From assembly GCA_949825045.1 (NCBI GenBank), contig OX463809.1, positions 9,451,501 to 9,515,500 of the forward strand: 64,000 nucleotides of DNA, in the 5' to 3' direction. The notes beneath the pieces are model-generated. The model worked only from the letters and a program-made list of their open reading frames with translations. It did no database searches and had not been told where the DNA came from. The translations under genes were made by a program, and so were the position numbers. Of the stretch, positions 45,001-57,414 are shown one piece after another. The DNA is from Argyresthia goedartella. Taxonomy: Eukaryota > Arthropoda > Insecta > Lepidoptera > Argyresthiidae. The number at the start of each line of letters is the position of its first letter. Position 1 is the first letter of the stretch.

Positions 45001-48000
45001 GGAGAAATAGAATAGATAAATACAGAAAAGTCATAAATAATAACTGCAAGTTTTAAATTTGAGCCAGCAAAGTGCATACCTTGCAGAACCATTCCTTGCT
45101 CGATGCATTTCTTAAACCGACAGTATTGACATCTATTTCGTTGCGCTTTGGTAATCTCACAGCCCCCGTCCGCGACGCACGTGTACACGCGTCGGTTCTG
45201 CACCGTCCGCTTGAAGAACCCCTTACAGCCTTCGCAGGTGATGATACCGTAGTGCAGCCCCGTCGCCTTATCCTCGCAGATCATGCAGATCATCGGCTGG
45301 TCGTCCTCGTCGCGTTCCACCTCCGGCGCGTACGCTCGCAGCTCGGTACAGTTCTGCACGCGCGGCAGCGCGAGATTGTTTAGCGAGGCGAGCCCCGACG
45401 CGCCGGCCACGTTAGCTACGGCGGCGGCCGCGTGCTGCGTGAGGTTGAGCGCGTGCAGCTGCTGGTGCGCCGGTAGCTGTGACACATCGCCTGCCCACAG
45501 CAGCTCCATGTTGAGCGGCGGGCCGCGCTGGCGCCGCAGCTCGCCGCCCAGGTTCAGCAGCAGCCTTGCTGCGTCATCCTGCGTGCAGTTGGCTGGGTCG
45601 GGCGTCGGTGGCGTCGGCGGCGCGTGCGACGCCCCCGGCGATGGGTCCCCCGCGGGCGATGGCGCCGGCAGCGTCCAGAACATCGTCCGCACGCCGCCCG
45701 ACTCACCCATGATGACGGCGGGCGCACCGCGCCATTGGGTCGGGCCTCGCGCGCCCTTCGGCTCGAGCTGCTGCGGCGGGAAGTGGCCGCCGATGAGCTC
45801 CGGCTTGACGCCGTTGATGCAGGCGGCGGGCGGCCAGGCGCCGGGCGACAGCGCGGGGTGCGAGGAGTGCGGCGGTCCCGGCGCGCGCGGCCGGTACGGC
45901 GCCGGCGGCTCGGGCGGCGCGCCCTCGAGCTTCACTGGCGAGGGCTGCGGCGTCGGCACCTGCTTGTGCGGGTGTAGCTGCGCGTGCTGGTGCTCCGACT
46001 TGATATTGGCGGGCGATCCCTCGAACTTGATGACGGAGTTGGGCGCGGCGCGGATGACGGTGGGGTGCGCGTGCTGGTGCGGGTGCTGGTGCTGGTGCTG
46101 ATGCAGCGGCGCGGGGGGTGCGGGGGAGCCGCAGCCGGGCGGCGGCGGCGGCGGCGGCGGCGAGGCGCCCGCCGCGCCCTCAGCCATGCGCGGCGAGGGC
46201 GGCGCGGGGTCCGGCGAGGAGGTGCTCGTGTCGGCGGCGGACTCGCCTGCGGAGGAGGACGAGCGGTTAGCATGAGAGAGAGACCGGCCCCTGACGCCGC
46301 GGCTACGGAAATGAGCGCCGAGTTTTTACTGGTGAGAAATAGAAATTAGGTGAAATGTCAACGACCGCGCGGCTGGCGGTGGGCGCGGACGGCGCGCGGG
46401 CGCGGGGCGGGGCGGGCGGGACGCGACACTATACTTCCCGACGCCGACTAGATTAGCCGGTTGCGTCACGATGAGAGCGGCTGCAGCCACATAGAAACCT
46501 AATATAGCCTGAGCTAATACCACTATGGCACGATGCATAGTTGTTTATAATTAAAGATTGGTCAGGTTATTCAAAAAGGAACAACAGATACCTAGTTTTT
46601 TTTTCTAAAATTATACCGAAACCTATTTCTAATAATAAAGAACATTTTCCAGTACCGACAATGAGACAAAAGTAGTTAAATCTGTAACAAGTAAGATGCG
46701 GGGCGGCCGCTGCGCTGCGAGGAGAAAGTGAAAGCGACGCTCGCGCAGATGCGGCGGCGAGCAGGAAGCGACGCAGCCAGCCTCGACCGACAATACCTCC
46801 TATTCACCTATGCAAAACTAGCGAACAAATATGTAACCACTCATACAGAAACATACTCGCTGCTACCAGCCACCGCACATACACAACTCCCCACGCTAAA
46901 TATATATATGAAAATAAACAAATAAGCACAGATTCTTTTCTAAACCAAACTAAATTAAACAAAATTACCGACTTTTTATTACTAAATCCATAGGCGGTGT
47001 TTACCCACAACAGCTTACATCACAACACACGGAGTCCATTGCCCTCCAATCACATTGTCAATTTAATCCCGTGAACCGGTGAACTTCATTAGCCGAGCAC
47101 GCGGTCTCCGCCCAATCACATTTTATTTTTGATTGGCGAAGTTCATTCGCGCGTTTAGTTTTCAGGTTTTCCACGTGGCGTGGTTGGCGCGGGCGCGGGC
47201 GTTCGAGTCGCGACCTACCGCACAACACGCGCCGCGCTGCGCGGGCTTCCTGGTCCCTCCCTCCAGCAGTGTATATTAGGTCACCCGCCGCCGACGTGCG
47301 TGCAGTTTGCAACTGCAAAAACACTGCAGACGCGAGCGAGAGCGCCTAGGACGACCTAACAACTGGAGGGGATCTTTCTAGTGATGCAATACCTCTCTCT
47401 GGAATAGTTATATAACTGCTCTTACTTGCGATAGAGGAATGAGGGCCAAAACTACTTCGTTGCACATAGGCGGTGCAATGCCGCGGGGTTTATGCAAATC
47501 GGCGACGTTACATTTAAATGGACACGGAGCTGCATTTGCAATGGAGACGTTTGTTTCTGAACCCCATTAGCATTATCATTCACTAAAGTAAACGGGAGAC
47601 TAAGTAAATTGCATTATATTTAAATGCAGAACATAATTAAGGCATGTATCTTCCGGCATTGGTTCAACTAAACATATGTGGTCATACAATACGATATTTT
47701 TTCAGGAAACACCAATATAATTTCAAAGAGTCACACGAATATGTTATAAGCTAGGTGAAGCAATCTTCTCTCTACTACTAACTATTACAGCTTCACTAGC
47801 AATAACGTACATATACGTTCAGGCGTCAGAGTATAGAAGCATAGGTATTGAAATACGTCTGGTTTGGTGTTCCAGGAAACTAGCATACGTTATTCTAACT
47901 GACGGATTGCAGGGCGGGCGGCGGGTTGGGTGGGCGGGCGGTCCCTCGTCACGAGGAGCGAAGGTCGCTGCGGTCCCCGACCTATGAAAGTAGGCCACTG

Positions 48001-50689
48001 AGGCACCCCGCACCCCTGACCGCTCCGTAAGCGACGCTTACGAGATGCTTGAATATATGCACCGATCAATAAATGGATCTTTCTAGATGGCTCTTGATTA
48101 GTGGCTCCAGTGATCATGATTATCTGGATAACCTACCTTTGATGCATCGTACAGCATCTCAGCAGGCGGAATACATTGTGAGAAAATCTGTCTGTTATCA
48201 AAGAGACTATAGTATTACTACGTAATACTACACTGACGAGCAATGAAAAAGTTCTAGTGACATAGCACCAAATTACTCCTAAACGGGAAAGGCTAGCTTA
48301 ATGACGCCGTCTGTAATATTGAAGTACATTTAACAGCGCATCAGAATATTACCAATTAAAAAATATACTTTTTAATTTATGAAGCTAAGTTCTTAGGAGA
48401 TATTAAGGTGTTTGTCGGCATTTTGTAGGTGGAACTTTTTCATTGCACGTCAGAGTATTACTTAAACCAGTTGTAAAGGGAGTTTTGAAAATTTGATCGC
48501 GGTATCGAACTTTAACACTTTAAGTTAAGGTTAAAATCCTGTGAAAAAATAATATGTGTCGCTTACGACAAAGTAGGCGTAAGTGGGTTAAGGTATTTCA
48601 ATAAAGACTTAGTTGCAATCCTGCTCTAATTGGAGGCAGGTTTTTCCATTCGTTCTTAATCTCAAACTTATCATTTAGTTAGAATAATTAAATTATTTTC
48701 TTTAAACATTTGATTGAAAACACAGCTATTTCAAACGAGAATAATTTGTCGTTGCAACTTCATTAAGTACATTACATCAATAAGCGGCCTATATTTGAAG
48801 CGTTAAAAACGTCACGCCGCGTCAAGTCACGCCAGAGTCACGACACACCCCTACATGCGTGGCTACAACGCAGAGACAGGTTTTATCGCTCTGTTTGAGT
48901 ATATTTGAGAAGTTTAATTTTGATCCATTTTTCGTAGTTTATCTCAATGTTTAGCGATCCGTATCACACTACACAGCTTATGTCACAAAAGATGTTTCAT
49001 TCTTCATAGAAACTTTTTCAGTCTTACAAATGATTAACCTATCTAAGTAGGCAAATTAATAACTATAACCGCTTCTATTCTCTGTTGGGTAATCAGCAAA
49101 CATATTAGAATCAGCAACTTAACATCCACGAAGTTACGTTAATTCATTTAAAATTGTGGGAACCTTTCAAAAGGTCGTCGGAATTCAAATGGGAATATTA
49201 ATAAAGAAAAATTCAACTTCATAATCATCATCAACATCATAGGTATAACTCGCGCCACGAATTGAGAGCGCTGACCGACGTTGGCGGGAATCACTGCGCA
49301 TATGTACAGGTATTGAAAAGTGACTACTGCGCACTCAAGGCCACCGCTCATAACTCGTGACGAGAGCTATAGCCGTTATGATATGACGTTGTCGGACAAT
49401 GTGCGAATTTTATCTCATACTTTTTCATCACTTCACAAAGGATAAATACGAATGTTATTGCTTTCACCGCAGCTCTACGTAAACTCACTTTCTTTCTTTA
49501 TCACTGACACTCGATATGACGCCTGGGCGTGCGCCGGTGACACAGTTGCGTAATGTTACAAGTGGTGCACTACAAATCAAAGAGCTGCAGAGATCCAGCG
49601 TCCATTGTAACCTGAATTTTTGGGTGACTGTAGTGTTAAAGAAAGAGGCTGAATATAGCAAATGTGTAAATTCTATACGGCTATATAACTGCATATTTTT
49701 TTTGCAAAAATACAATACTTTCATTAAATTAAACAATCTTTTGTTTTCAGTTAAACTAACATAAATTGGTAATATAAGATCTAGAATAACAACAATGCAA
49801 TTTGTCAGATTAATATCGCTTGCCCTCATAAATAACACGATTTGTTATTACGATCGTTGCTATTTATATTTTGCAACACGGCGTGCTCTGTAGCAGCTCG
49901 AAGAACCGGATCTTGAGTTTGGGAGTTTTTGCTCCAAGTGAAAGTCACGGCATTTCTCAAAACCTGTTAATTTTTCTCTCCCGCGAGTTGATATGTTATT
50001 CAACTTTATCCGGTGACGCCTATTACGGAACACTAATTTGGATATTGATGCGTTGATCATTCAGCACGTTTCTGGTTGCGTAACTTGAACTTGATGACTG
50101 GATTAGAATGATTTGTTTTTATGTTGTTGTTGGTCCCGTTTGTTTATACAGCAGGAGTACGACAGAAAATGAAAACGCAAGTGGCAAGGTGAGGAATGCT
50201 CTATCACCATAGAAAGTGACAGTGCTATGTGCGCGGAGCATTATAATGAATGGCACGGACTGTTGTAGAATATTAAATTATTCCTGACCTCCTATAGTAG
50301 ACATACTAGGAGAACTACCTACCAGTCACACATAAACAAACTAAATGTCATATTCGCACTTGTTTAACCTTATATGAGGAGACTGTTTATGATTTGATTT
50401 CAGACGTAGCGGCATTGAAGTTGTAGAGGCAATTATCAAATTTCTGTATGCTTAATGATTGAAACCTAATTGAGCATAGCCTTAACAAGGTTTTATATGT
50501 AGAACTATCTGATAAAACACAAGAAGCTCATTTCCGTAGTCGCTGTGTCGTGGTATATGTGATAAAGTATAAGTTATAAGGTGTCTTACCATCGCTACTA
50601 CATCGGGAGTCAACTTTCCGCCTCTTGAGTTTGAGGTCTTGGAATAGACTCATGTTGTCCAGGTCACACGGGCCGCGGCTGAGTGTCAT
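36066..50689 (-). CDS. Hr4: Nuclear receptor HR4 (NR6A/GCNF-related)
   Basis: Coding exons on the minus strand: 50689-50590 (exon begins 50694), 46246-45080, 44986-44763, 44682-44290, 42568-42376, 36621-36506 and 36146-36066. They total 2,274 nt, giving 757 aa. The start [20 protein letters not shown] and the join [11 protein letters not shown] match insect HR4 N-termini as I know them. Residues about 34-350 are Pro/Ala/His-rich. The DNA-binding domain starts at Cys354 ([10 protein letters not shown]), with P-box CEGCKG, and the hinge has [20 protein letters not shown]. The ligand-binding domain covers about 498-757 and ends [13 protein letters not shown]. Insect HR4 is an ecdysone-induced orphan receptor acting in the nucleus during moulting and metamorphosis. 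All junctions keep phase. Untranslated 5' exons further right are likely but not located. Confidence 0.95.
36205..36315. repeat. Diverged dispersed repeat (pair with 20993-21125)
   Basis: TGAGGCATCGTGATTTTGAA and AATTCAAAACCTATAACCGG resemble blocks at 20993-21125. It lies in the last HR4 intron, just upstream of the final exon. Confidence 0.4.
38690..39106 (+). repeat. Dispersed repeat, family A copy 3
   Basis: Nearly identical over its whole length to 23582-23988. The main differences are a few substitutions and a longer GACG array (39020-39047). The ends are ACCGGTCAAGTGCGAGTC and GGGTACGGAACCCTAAAAAA. In an HR4 intron. Confidence 0.8.
40601..40660 (+). repeat. 30-bp two-copy tandem repeat
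   Basis: Units 40601-40630 and 40631-40660 share TCTGTGCGGACACTT and GCTGCTTCATTTA and differ at two positions. HR4 intron. Confidence 0.85.
40973..41160. mobile_element. 188-bp MITE in HR4 intron
   Basis: Inverted arms about 48 bp long: 40973-41020 contains CAAAATCC, TTATGTATCGCTAAT and CGCTTACCATACAAAC; 41113-41160 contains the complements GTTTGTATGGTAAGCG, ATTAGCGATACATAA and TTGAATTTTG. The unit can form a long hairpin; no coding sequence. Confidence 0.7.
47272..47304 (+). promoter_or_regulatory. Candidate TATA plus initiator, plus strand
   Basis: TATATTA starts at 47272 and GCAGTTTG places an arthropod-type CAGT initiator with its A at 47304, 32 bp downstream, the canonical spacing. 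The region is GC-rich. AGGTCA overlaps the TATA end (47278-47283). It points antisense to HR4; no downstream coding exon is seen. Confidence 0.3.
48231..48455. mobile_element. Tc1/mariner-type MITE, copy A
   Basis: Ends CACTGACGAGCAATGAAAAA and the complement of TTTTTCATTGCACGTCAGAG, flanked by TA (48229-48230, 48456-48457). The 225-bp unit has no ORF. A second copy is at 59473-59703. Confidence 0.8.
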
Positions 50690-50694
50690 TATTC

Positions 50695-52545
50695 CTGTGG
50701 ACAACGGAAACAAATGTCAGCTCCAATCAGATCATACGATGCGATCCAAAAGATGTTCCTGGAAATACTGTTATGACATGTAAGTATTTATGTGAATTTG
50801 ATGAACGTACCTGAGAGTTTTACTGTGGTGTGTTGTGAGAGTTTGACACTTGTATGTTTGTGGAGTCATGACACGTGGTCTTCCTAAAATACTCACGACA
50901 TTCGGGTAACGATTTGTGATTCTTGATGAAAAACGGCCCAGAGATTTGTGGGTATTGCTCGTACATATTAATTTATTATAACTATTATTCAAGTTCAAGT
51001 TCGTTGTACACGTATGCGTACGCGATCATTTTCTACTACTACGTTGGCTCCCGCAGGCTTCGATGTTTTATTTGAATCGTGCCGCGAGACATTTCATTCA
51101 TCGTGTTTTATAGCTCTGATAAGGATGTAGTAGTATTAGCGTAACGAATGATCCTACGTATGGACGCTGTACTTGCGTACGAAAATAACACTACATAGTA
51201 TGTCGTAAATGCATACGTTTTATTTGCAAAATCTGCAATGAAGCCAGTGACGCACATAACCGGATCTGGGGACATATTTGGCGGAAGTTGCAAACCTTTT
51301 GTTGACCAGTCTGATCACTAATTTTATTTCTAGACTCCGACAAGAAATTTGCACACAATTCGTAAAGTTTGCACAAGATACAATATCTTCCTGTTGACGC
51401 GTTAATGATGATAGCGATGGTGATCATGACCGATAGTGGCAGAGGTAATTGAACTTACCTGTAATGATAAAAAACATTTTACTGTCGTAACAATCCCGAA
51501 AATCCACTCTTGAACCTTAAAACTATTCGATTGACTGCATTTCATACAATATTATTTAAAACGAAGACCACAAGATATGACCTCTTTTAAAATATTGTTA
51601 ATTCAATTTATCGTCCACTGGTGGGAAAATGTTTACTTTGGAGTTTTCTTATTGTAATAATTTAATTTTAGCATTTTTTTTTAATTTAGCACAAAGATGG
51701 TGACCGATCTATGGCGTTGTGTGACCAGAAATCCGTGTAAGGTGGAATCACATTTTTATCGGTTATTTCGGTTTGACGTCATTCGTGGAGATTTGCGCGC
51801 GAAAGTATAGGAGTGCCATTACATAGCTGATAAGAGATTGAATCATACTAACTGCTTTGTTGCGCCTAGACGGAATATATCATTTGTGACGTACTTACTC
51901 GTAGAAAGTGTCTAACGTCATTGTTGATAGATCTAAAAATAAAGGTGTAAGTTATAAGATTTCAAAGTTTTGGGCACACTTCTGTAGTCAAAGTTTATTA
52001 ATGTAATTTACATCACTAATTATGACGTTATTTATGCCTTAGATGTAATTCAATTGTGACGATGTTACCAAATACAGAAAAATATAATAGTTTATGGATT
52101 GTTAGTAGTGTTTTAAAAATATACAGGTCGTGCCTTAACAGCATACTGCTCTTGATATGAAACCTAACATTGCATCACACTTTTTACCATCCGACGTGGC
52201 AGTGGCCTAGTTGTGCCCAGGTGAAGCTTGCTTCGAAAGGAACCGTAACTTCGTTTCTTGAAAGACCGGTTCCGTTCGATTTGTCGGCCACGAACTGTGA
52301 AATCCTTATTTACTCTAGACTGCTAGATGCTTCCCAACTCGCTGCCAAAATAAACTTGTGAGTCAAAGACCTTGATAATGGAGTGTGTAGTGTATAAATA
52401 AGAGTAACACAATAATTCGCGTGCTCGTCGGCCGGTCGCGTGACGTCACCATAGCCAAGTTTCAGAGGAGGTCAGAGCTTCTGCCTTCCGGGTGCACACA
52501 CGTGTATTTTGTATTTACTAAATAATATAGGTTATTTATATTATA
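50695..52545. other. Upstream flank or 5' intron of HR4
   Basis: The first coding exon of HR4 is preceded by a good acceptor (TTGTCCACAG) at 50695-50704, so at least one untranslated exon lies farther right. I could not pick it out. No protein-like frames occur in this 1.85 kb. Confidence 0.45.
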
Positions 52546-52547
52546 TA

Positions 52548-53850
52548 CACAGTCAGGTCATAAGTTCTGTCACACAATAAAAACTTTTGAATTTAGAACG
52601 CTGGCCACAAAAAAGTTTATTGTATTCGAATTTCGAATTTTTCATGAAAATAAAAATGTGTACTTTTTAAAATTTTCCTCATTTTTAAATATGGAGTGGA
52701 CACTTAAAGAACACCGTGTCGCAGTTATTGCGTTGCATCGTTGCGGTTACGCGCCAATTCAGATTTTCGACTTACTGAAAAATTTGAATATAACCAAAAG
52801 ATTCGTTTATCGTACCATAAAACGATACAATGAAGACTCTAGTGTAGATGACAGGTCAAGAAGTGGTCGCTCTGTTAGGACTCCAGCAGTGATAAAAGCT
52901 GTGAAGACGCGAATTCAAAGAAATCCCATACGTAAGCAGAAACTGTTGGCCCTTCAGATGGGGTTAAGCAGGACCACGGTGAAAAGGGTGTTAAATGAAG
53001 ACTTAGGGCTTAGGGCATATCGAAGAACAACAGGACATCGTTTGGACGCTCGTTTAATGGACCTGAGACTGAAGAGATGCCGCGCTTTGTTGAAGCGGTA
53101 CGCGGGAAAAAAGCTTCCGGAAATTCTTTTTTCGGATCAAAAAATTTTCACCGTGGAAGAGAGCTACAACAAACAAAATGATAAGGTGTATGCACACAGC
53201 AGTGAAGAAGCGAGCAACCGTATTCCGCGTGTCCAACGAGGTCATTTTCCATCCTCGCTCATGGTTTGGTTGGGAGTCTCTTATTGGGGCTTAACTGAGG
53301 TACATTTTTGTGAGAAAGGCGTAAAAACGAATGCAGTTGTGTATCAAAATACAGTCCTCAAGAACCTTGTGGAACCTGTTTCTCATACCATGTTTAATAA
53401 CAGGCACTGGGTATTCCAACAAGATTCTGCGCCAGCTCATAGAGCGAAAAGCACACAAGACTGGCTGGCGGCTCGTGAAATCGACTTCATCCGGCACGAA
53501 GACTGGCCCTCCTTCAGTCCAGATTTGAGTCCGTTAGATTACAAGATATGGCAACACTTGGAGGAAAAGGCCTGCTCAAAGCCTCATCCTGATTTGGAGT
53601 CACTCAAGGCATCCTTGATTAAGGCAGCCGCCGATATTGACATGGACCTCGTTCGTGCTGCGATAGACGACTGGCCGCGCAGAATAAAGGCCTGTATTCA
53701 AAATCGCGGAGGTCATTTTGAATAAACTTTATAACCATAAGAATCTATGTTTTATTAAGTTCATTTTGCTATATAAATGTTTACATAAATAATAAACATG
53801 TCTAAATTATTTCATATTGCACATGTGACAGAACTTATGACCTGACTATG
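52548..53850 (+). mobile_element. Complete mariner-like transposon (DD37D, maT-like)
   Basis: 27-bp inverted ends (52548-52574 and 53824-53850) with one mismatch; the core is AGTCAGGTCATAAGTTCTGT. TA flanks both sides (52546-52547, 53851-53852). The 1,303-bp element carries one intact transposase. Compact structure and clean ends suggest a young insertion. Confidence 0.94.
52691..53725 (+). CDS. Mariner-like transposase, DD37D
   Basis: 344 aa from ATG 52691 (MEWTLKEHRVAVIALHRCGY); an upstream in-frame ATG at 52658 lies too close to the end to be preferred. The N-terminal half has paired helix-turn-helix motifs: YAPIQIFDLLKN with RFVYRTIKRY, then SRTTVKRVLNED. The sequence RSRSGRSVRTPAV is the GRPR-like linker. 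The catalytic triad is D149 (LFSDQKIF), D245 (FQQDSAPAHRAK) and D283 (FSPDLSPLDYKIW), with 37 residues between the last two, the spacing of the maT group. It would cut and paste the element at TA. No stop or shift is seen. Confidence 0.93.
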   Translation: MEWTLKEHRVAVIALHRCGYAPIQIFDLLKNLNITKRFVYRTIKRYNEDSSVDDRSRSGRSVRTPAVIKAVKTRIQRNPIRKQKLLALQMGLSRTTVKRVLNEDLGLRAYRRTTGHRLDARLMDLRLKRCRALLKRYAGKKLPEILFSDQKIFTVEESYNKQNDKVYAHSSEEASNRIPRVQRGHFPSSLMVWLGVSYWGLTEVHFCEKGVKTNAVVYQNTVLKNLVEPVSHTMFNNRHWVFQQDSAPAHRAKSTQDWLAAREIDFIRHEDWPSFSPDLSPLDYKIWQHLEEKACSKPHPDLESLKASLIKAAADIDMDLVRAAIDDWPRRIKACIQNRGGHFE

Positions 53851-54670
53851 TATATTTAGCTGACCGGGGAAATACAGGTCTTATTATTGTGATGATTTTG
53901 ACCCCGTGATATAGAAAATCTTTTTTTTCCGGAGGAACACATGATATTAAGTTCTGAAGATTCTCTTGTGAAAAATTCGAAAAAAATCACTACTAACACA
54001 CCTACATTTTGTAAATACTTCCCAATATGGGTCACTTGAGGAGCAGTTGTTATATTTAAGCCAAATAAATACATTTTAGAGTGCACCTTTCCGTATTCAC
54101 ATCTTATGCATGTACTGTACGAACGACCTTAGTATAAGAATAAACCACTCGTAATTTTAGTACACTACAATGTACTTTATAATTAATAACACCCACTGCG
54201 CATAAACTGTCGAGCTTTATTAGAGAGCTTTTGGTGATTTGTCAAATAAGGACTGTTGGCCGAAAGCTCAACTATTTATTCAAGGAGTTGGCATTTGAAA
54301 TGTCATGTCCAAGAGACAACTACTATTGAGCACACAGTGCAAAAAGGCCACATTTTAGAGGTAGTATAGGCCCCTTAACTTATATTTACTAACAGTGAAG
54401 TAAAAATGAAACAGTCTATAGAAGATATCATGGACTCTCAGTATACTCAACTAAATGATGATTATCGACTACGTTTCTGGTACAATATGTATGTATCAAT
54501 CGGAAGTCCTTGCCAAAGCCACAACACTAGGAAGTTGCATCAGCATCTGAGTTGCATCAGCATCTGAGTATATGGTAACACTGCGACGGATTTTATTTTT
54601 ATAACGAAGATCTCTGACTAGCTTTATAAATATGTATGTAACCTAAAGCTTGTATTATATGACTTATTGA

Positions 54671-54925
54671 CGACCCGAATGGCCGAGTGGCAGTGACTTT
54701 GTCTACGAAGCCAAGGGTCCCGGGGTCGAGTCCCGGTGGGGGCAAATATTTGTTTGATGAGAACGGATATTTGTACCCTTGTCATGGTTGTTTATCTATC
54801 TAAGTATAATATTTATCTATATAAGTATGTGTATCGTTGTCTAGTACCCAAGATACAGGGAATCCTAGTTTGGGGGTAGATCAATGTGTGTAAATAGTGT
54901 CCAAGGTATTATTATTATTATATAT
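54671..54925 (+). repeat. tRNA-derived SINE, full length
   Basis: The head is tRNA-like with pol III A box TGGCCGAGTGG (54680-54690) and B box GGGTCGAGTCC (54723-54733), 32 bp apart. The body contains AACGGATATTTGTACCCTTG and ACAGGGAATCCTAGTTTGGG, and it ends in an ATT-repeat tail (54906-54920). A truncated reverse copy is at 13965-14170. Not a functional tRNA gene: the cloverleaf 3' half runs into the SINE body. Confidence 0.8.
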
Positions 54926-55954
54926 AATCAGAAGAAGCTATATATTTGTAATTTACGTAATTTCTTTATTGTACTACACAAAACAGTCATACAGATAACT
55001 TATAATAGAAAAAAACATGTACAAAGGCGAGCTTATCTCTCAAAAGAGATTTCTTTCAGCAAACCAATATAACAAAAAATTCTATATGTAACACATTTTT
55101 TTTTTCTAAGAGTTACAGCTTAAGGGTTTTAGCATTTAAATATGAAAGTGAGAGATATAAAAATGATAGTGTTAGTCAACAAGTAAGTTTAACTTGCAGC
55201 TGTCTAAAACAATAACTTGTAAGTCCTATGGGCTGACATAAATATAAACGTCTGTAAGTCTATAGGTACGTACATGCGTCACGGTAGCAACATCTGACCA
55301 AGACGGGTACTGGATAGGTGTCCATTTGTTTTAGGCCCTTCCATGTAATGTTAAGCTGTAGGCCCCGGCTACTATCGCTGCTCGGTGGTTAGTAGTCGCA
55401 AAGCTGATACGGCAGCTTGATGACTTCTGACAGTTAGCTTGGCCACTAGCCCGACTCCCCTCCCTCAAATCTCACTGAGCCAGCGTGATGGAATATGGCT
55501 CATTCTTACCCGTTCCCCTCGGTGCGGATATTAGCGTACTACATTTATTACTAATGGCTATGTGAGCTGTAGAACACGCCAGTATGTTGGTTGAAAGCTG
55601 AACTTCTAAAATACAAACTTAGGAATTCACTTTGTTACGTCCATGGAGTATGAAAGTAGGCCGCACTAATAACTTTGTTGATTACATTTTACGATCTTAA
55701 ACCCAACCTGTGGCTCAAGCAGGAATAAATACCAGAGTGAAAAAGTATTCGAGTCCAGATAAAATGAACTTTAAGTCATTGTAAATAAGAGTCACTGACA
55801 GTTCGATTCGCATACTTTTTCGACGCGTAATTATTCCTGCTTCCTACACAGTTGACTATTTACTAAAGTTATATAGGCTAGGCAATCTCACAATCTCCAC
55901 AAATCCTACTACACCTAATTTTTTTAAATCTGTCAAGCCGTTTGGGCTGTAGCG

Positions 55955-56490
55955 GTTTTTTAGGGTTCCGTACCTCAAAAGGTAAAAGAACCCTTTTAGG
56001 ATCACCCGCTTGTCCGTCCGTCCGTCTGTCACAGGCACTTTTCTCAGGAATTGTGCATAAAAATACTTATCCTGATAACCGCAACATAATTCAAGCCTAA
56101 TATGAAAAAAATATTGCCTAGAAAAAAGTGGACGGGGTAAAATTACAAAACGGAAAAAATTAAACCACCGTAATAAATAAGTCATGCAGGGCGTCATCGT
56201 TGAAAAGGGATTTTGTACTGATATTATATATTTCTAGAAATGCCATGGTAGGTGAGTCCTTAAGCCAAAGAAAACCTACTGGGAATCGCCAAGGTTTTTT
56301 ATTTATCTGTAAACCTTATAAAAACTTATAAATGCACCTGGTTACGTACATTGAGTGTGAAGGTAGCCGCACCAATAACTTTGTAAACAACATTTTGCTA
56401 TGTTAAATCCAAACTATTCACTCCACGCCATCCCTACCATTGTCTTCGTGCGCGAGTCTGACTCGCACTTGACTGGTTTTTTATATTTTC
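55955..56490 (-). repeat. Dispersed repeat, family A copy 4 (reverse)
   Basis: Reverse complement reads ACCAGTCAAGTGCGAGTC at 56490 and TACGGAACCCTAAAAAAC at about 55958. The GACG array (TCCGTCCGTCCGTCTGTC) lies near 56010-56028. It is more diverged than copies 2 and 3 and contains extra sequence in the middle. Confidence 0.65.
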
Positions 56491-57414
56491 AAACCCATAT
56501 CTCCGTCATTTTGAAGAATGTCCAAAAACTGGACAAAAAGCAAAATTATCGAACCTGCTCACAATATTTTTTTCGAGAATCGGTTAAGAAATGCAACCTG
56601 TAGAGGTGAACAGCCGGACAGAAATCCAGACACACGAAGAACGAAAACGCTTCGTCGCTCGGTCGATTGAGTACTAATATTAGTGCACCAAATACCCTAA
56701 TGGGAAGTTATCTGCTTATTGCTTTAGGGCGTCGAGACCATTAGGGTTTAGGGATCGCAGGGCAGGGTATTTATCAAGGTCAGTGGGCGTTGCTTGAGGG
56801 CAACCTTTTTGACAACCTCTCTGGGGCTTTCCTGGTCCAGACGAAAGCTCCACCAGCGCGGGAATGCTGCTAGTGCTATGGGTACCTTGGGTTCGGGAGA
56901 TTCTTGGGGCGGTTTGTTTGTATGATTTTTGTATGTATGTGTGTCCGGCGTTCGGCCCGTAAGCCGGGGTCTGCCGCAGATGACGCCCAATTGGTCAACT
57001 GCCGCAAATATGCTTTTTTGAAAAGTAATTACATATTTGCGGCACTTGCAGTAGAAACATTCGAGCCATGGTCGTCAGACCTAAAGGCTTAGTGAAAGAT
57101 ATATCAAAAAATTAGTCAGTGTGTCTGGCGACCTAAGGGCAGGTTCCTACTTCACCCAAAGGCTGAGCATTGCAATTCAGCAGGGAAATGCTGCTGGCGT
57201 GCTGGGGACAAATTCCAGGGCTAGCTTAAGTTTCTAAGAATCGATTTAATGTAACTATTTATTTGTAAACACCTATTGTGTCTTTTGACTGTCACTCAAA
57301 GATGCTGTCACGGTTTAGTATATTATACTATGCTCTGTCTGTATGTATGACGAAGATTTGTATGGATTTTTGACATTTTGTATTTCATGATGCATGTTAA
57401 TTTTATTGAGTTGT

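Larger units (their letters stand above)
46247..50589. other. HR4 intron 1
   Basis: Separates the N-terminal coding exon from the exon with the DNA-binding domain. It is GC-rich near 46300-46460, 46700-46760 and 47150-47350 and AT-rich elsewhere. It contains one MITE (48231-48455) and one candidate promoter on the opposite strand (47272-47304). No coding sequence is recognised. Confidence 0.5.

Noticed and set aside
45283..46101. Long plus-strand frame of 272 codons opposite HR4
   Set aside because: It is the antisense of a GC-rich, low-complexity HR4 exon; composition alone explains its length and it has no domain.
45932..46349. Arg/Pro-rich frames of 113 and 121 codons on both strands
   Set aside because: Shifted-frame reading of the Pro/Ala/His-rich HR4 N-terminal region.
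46728..46925. Plus-strand frame starting [20 protein letters not shown]
   Set aside because: HR4 intron, short, no similarity or splice support.
54671..54745. Possible tRNA gene
   Set aside because: A and B boxes are good but the sequence continues into a SINE body with an ATT tail; no proper acceptor stem pairing was found.
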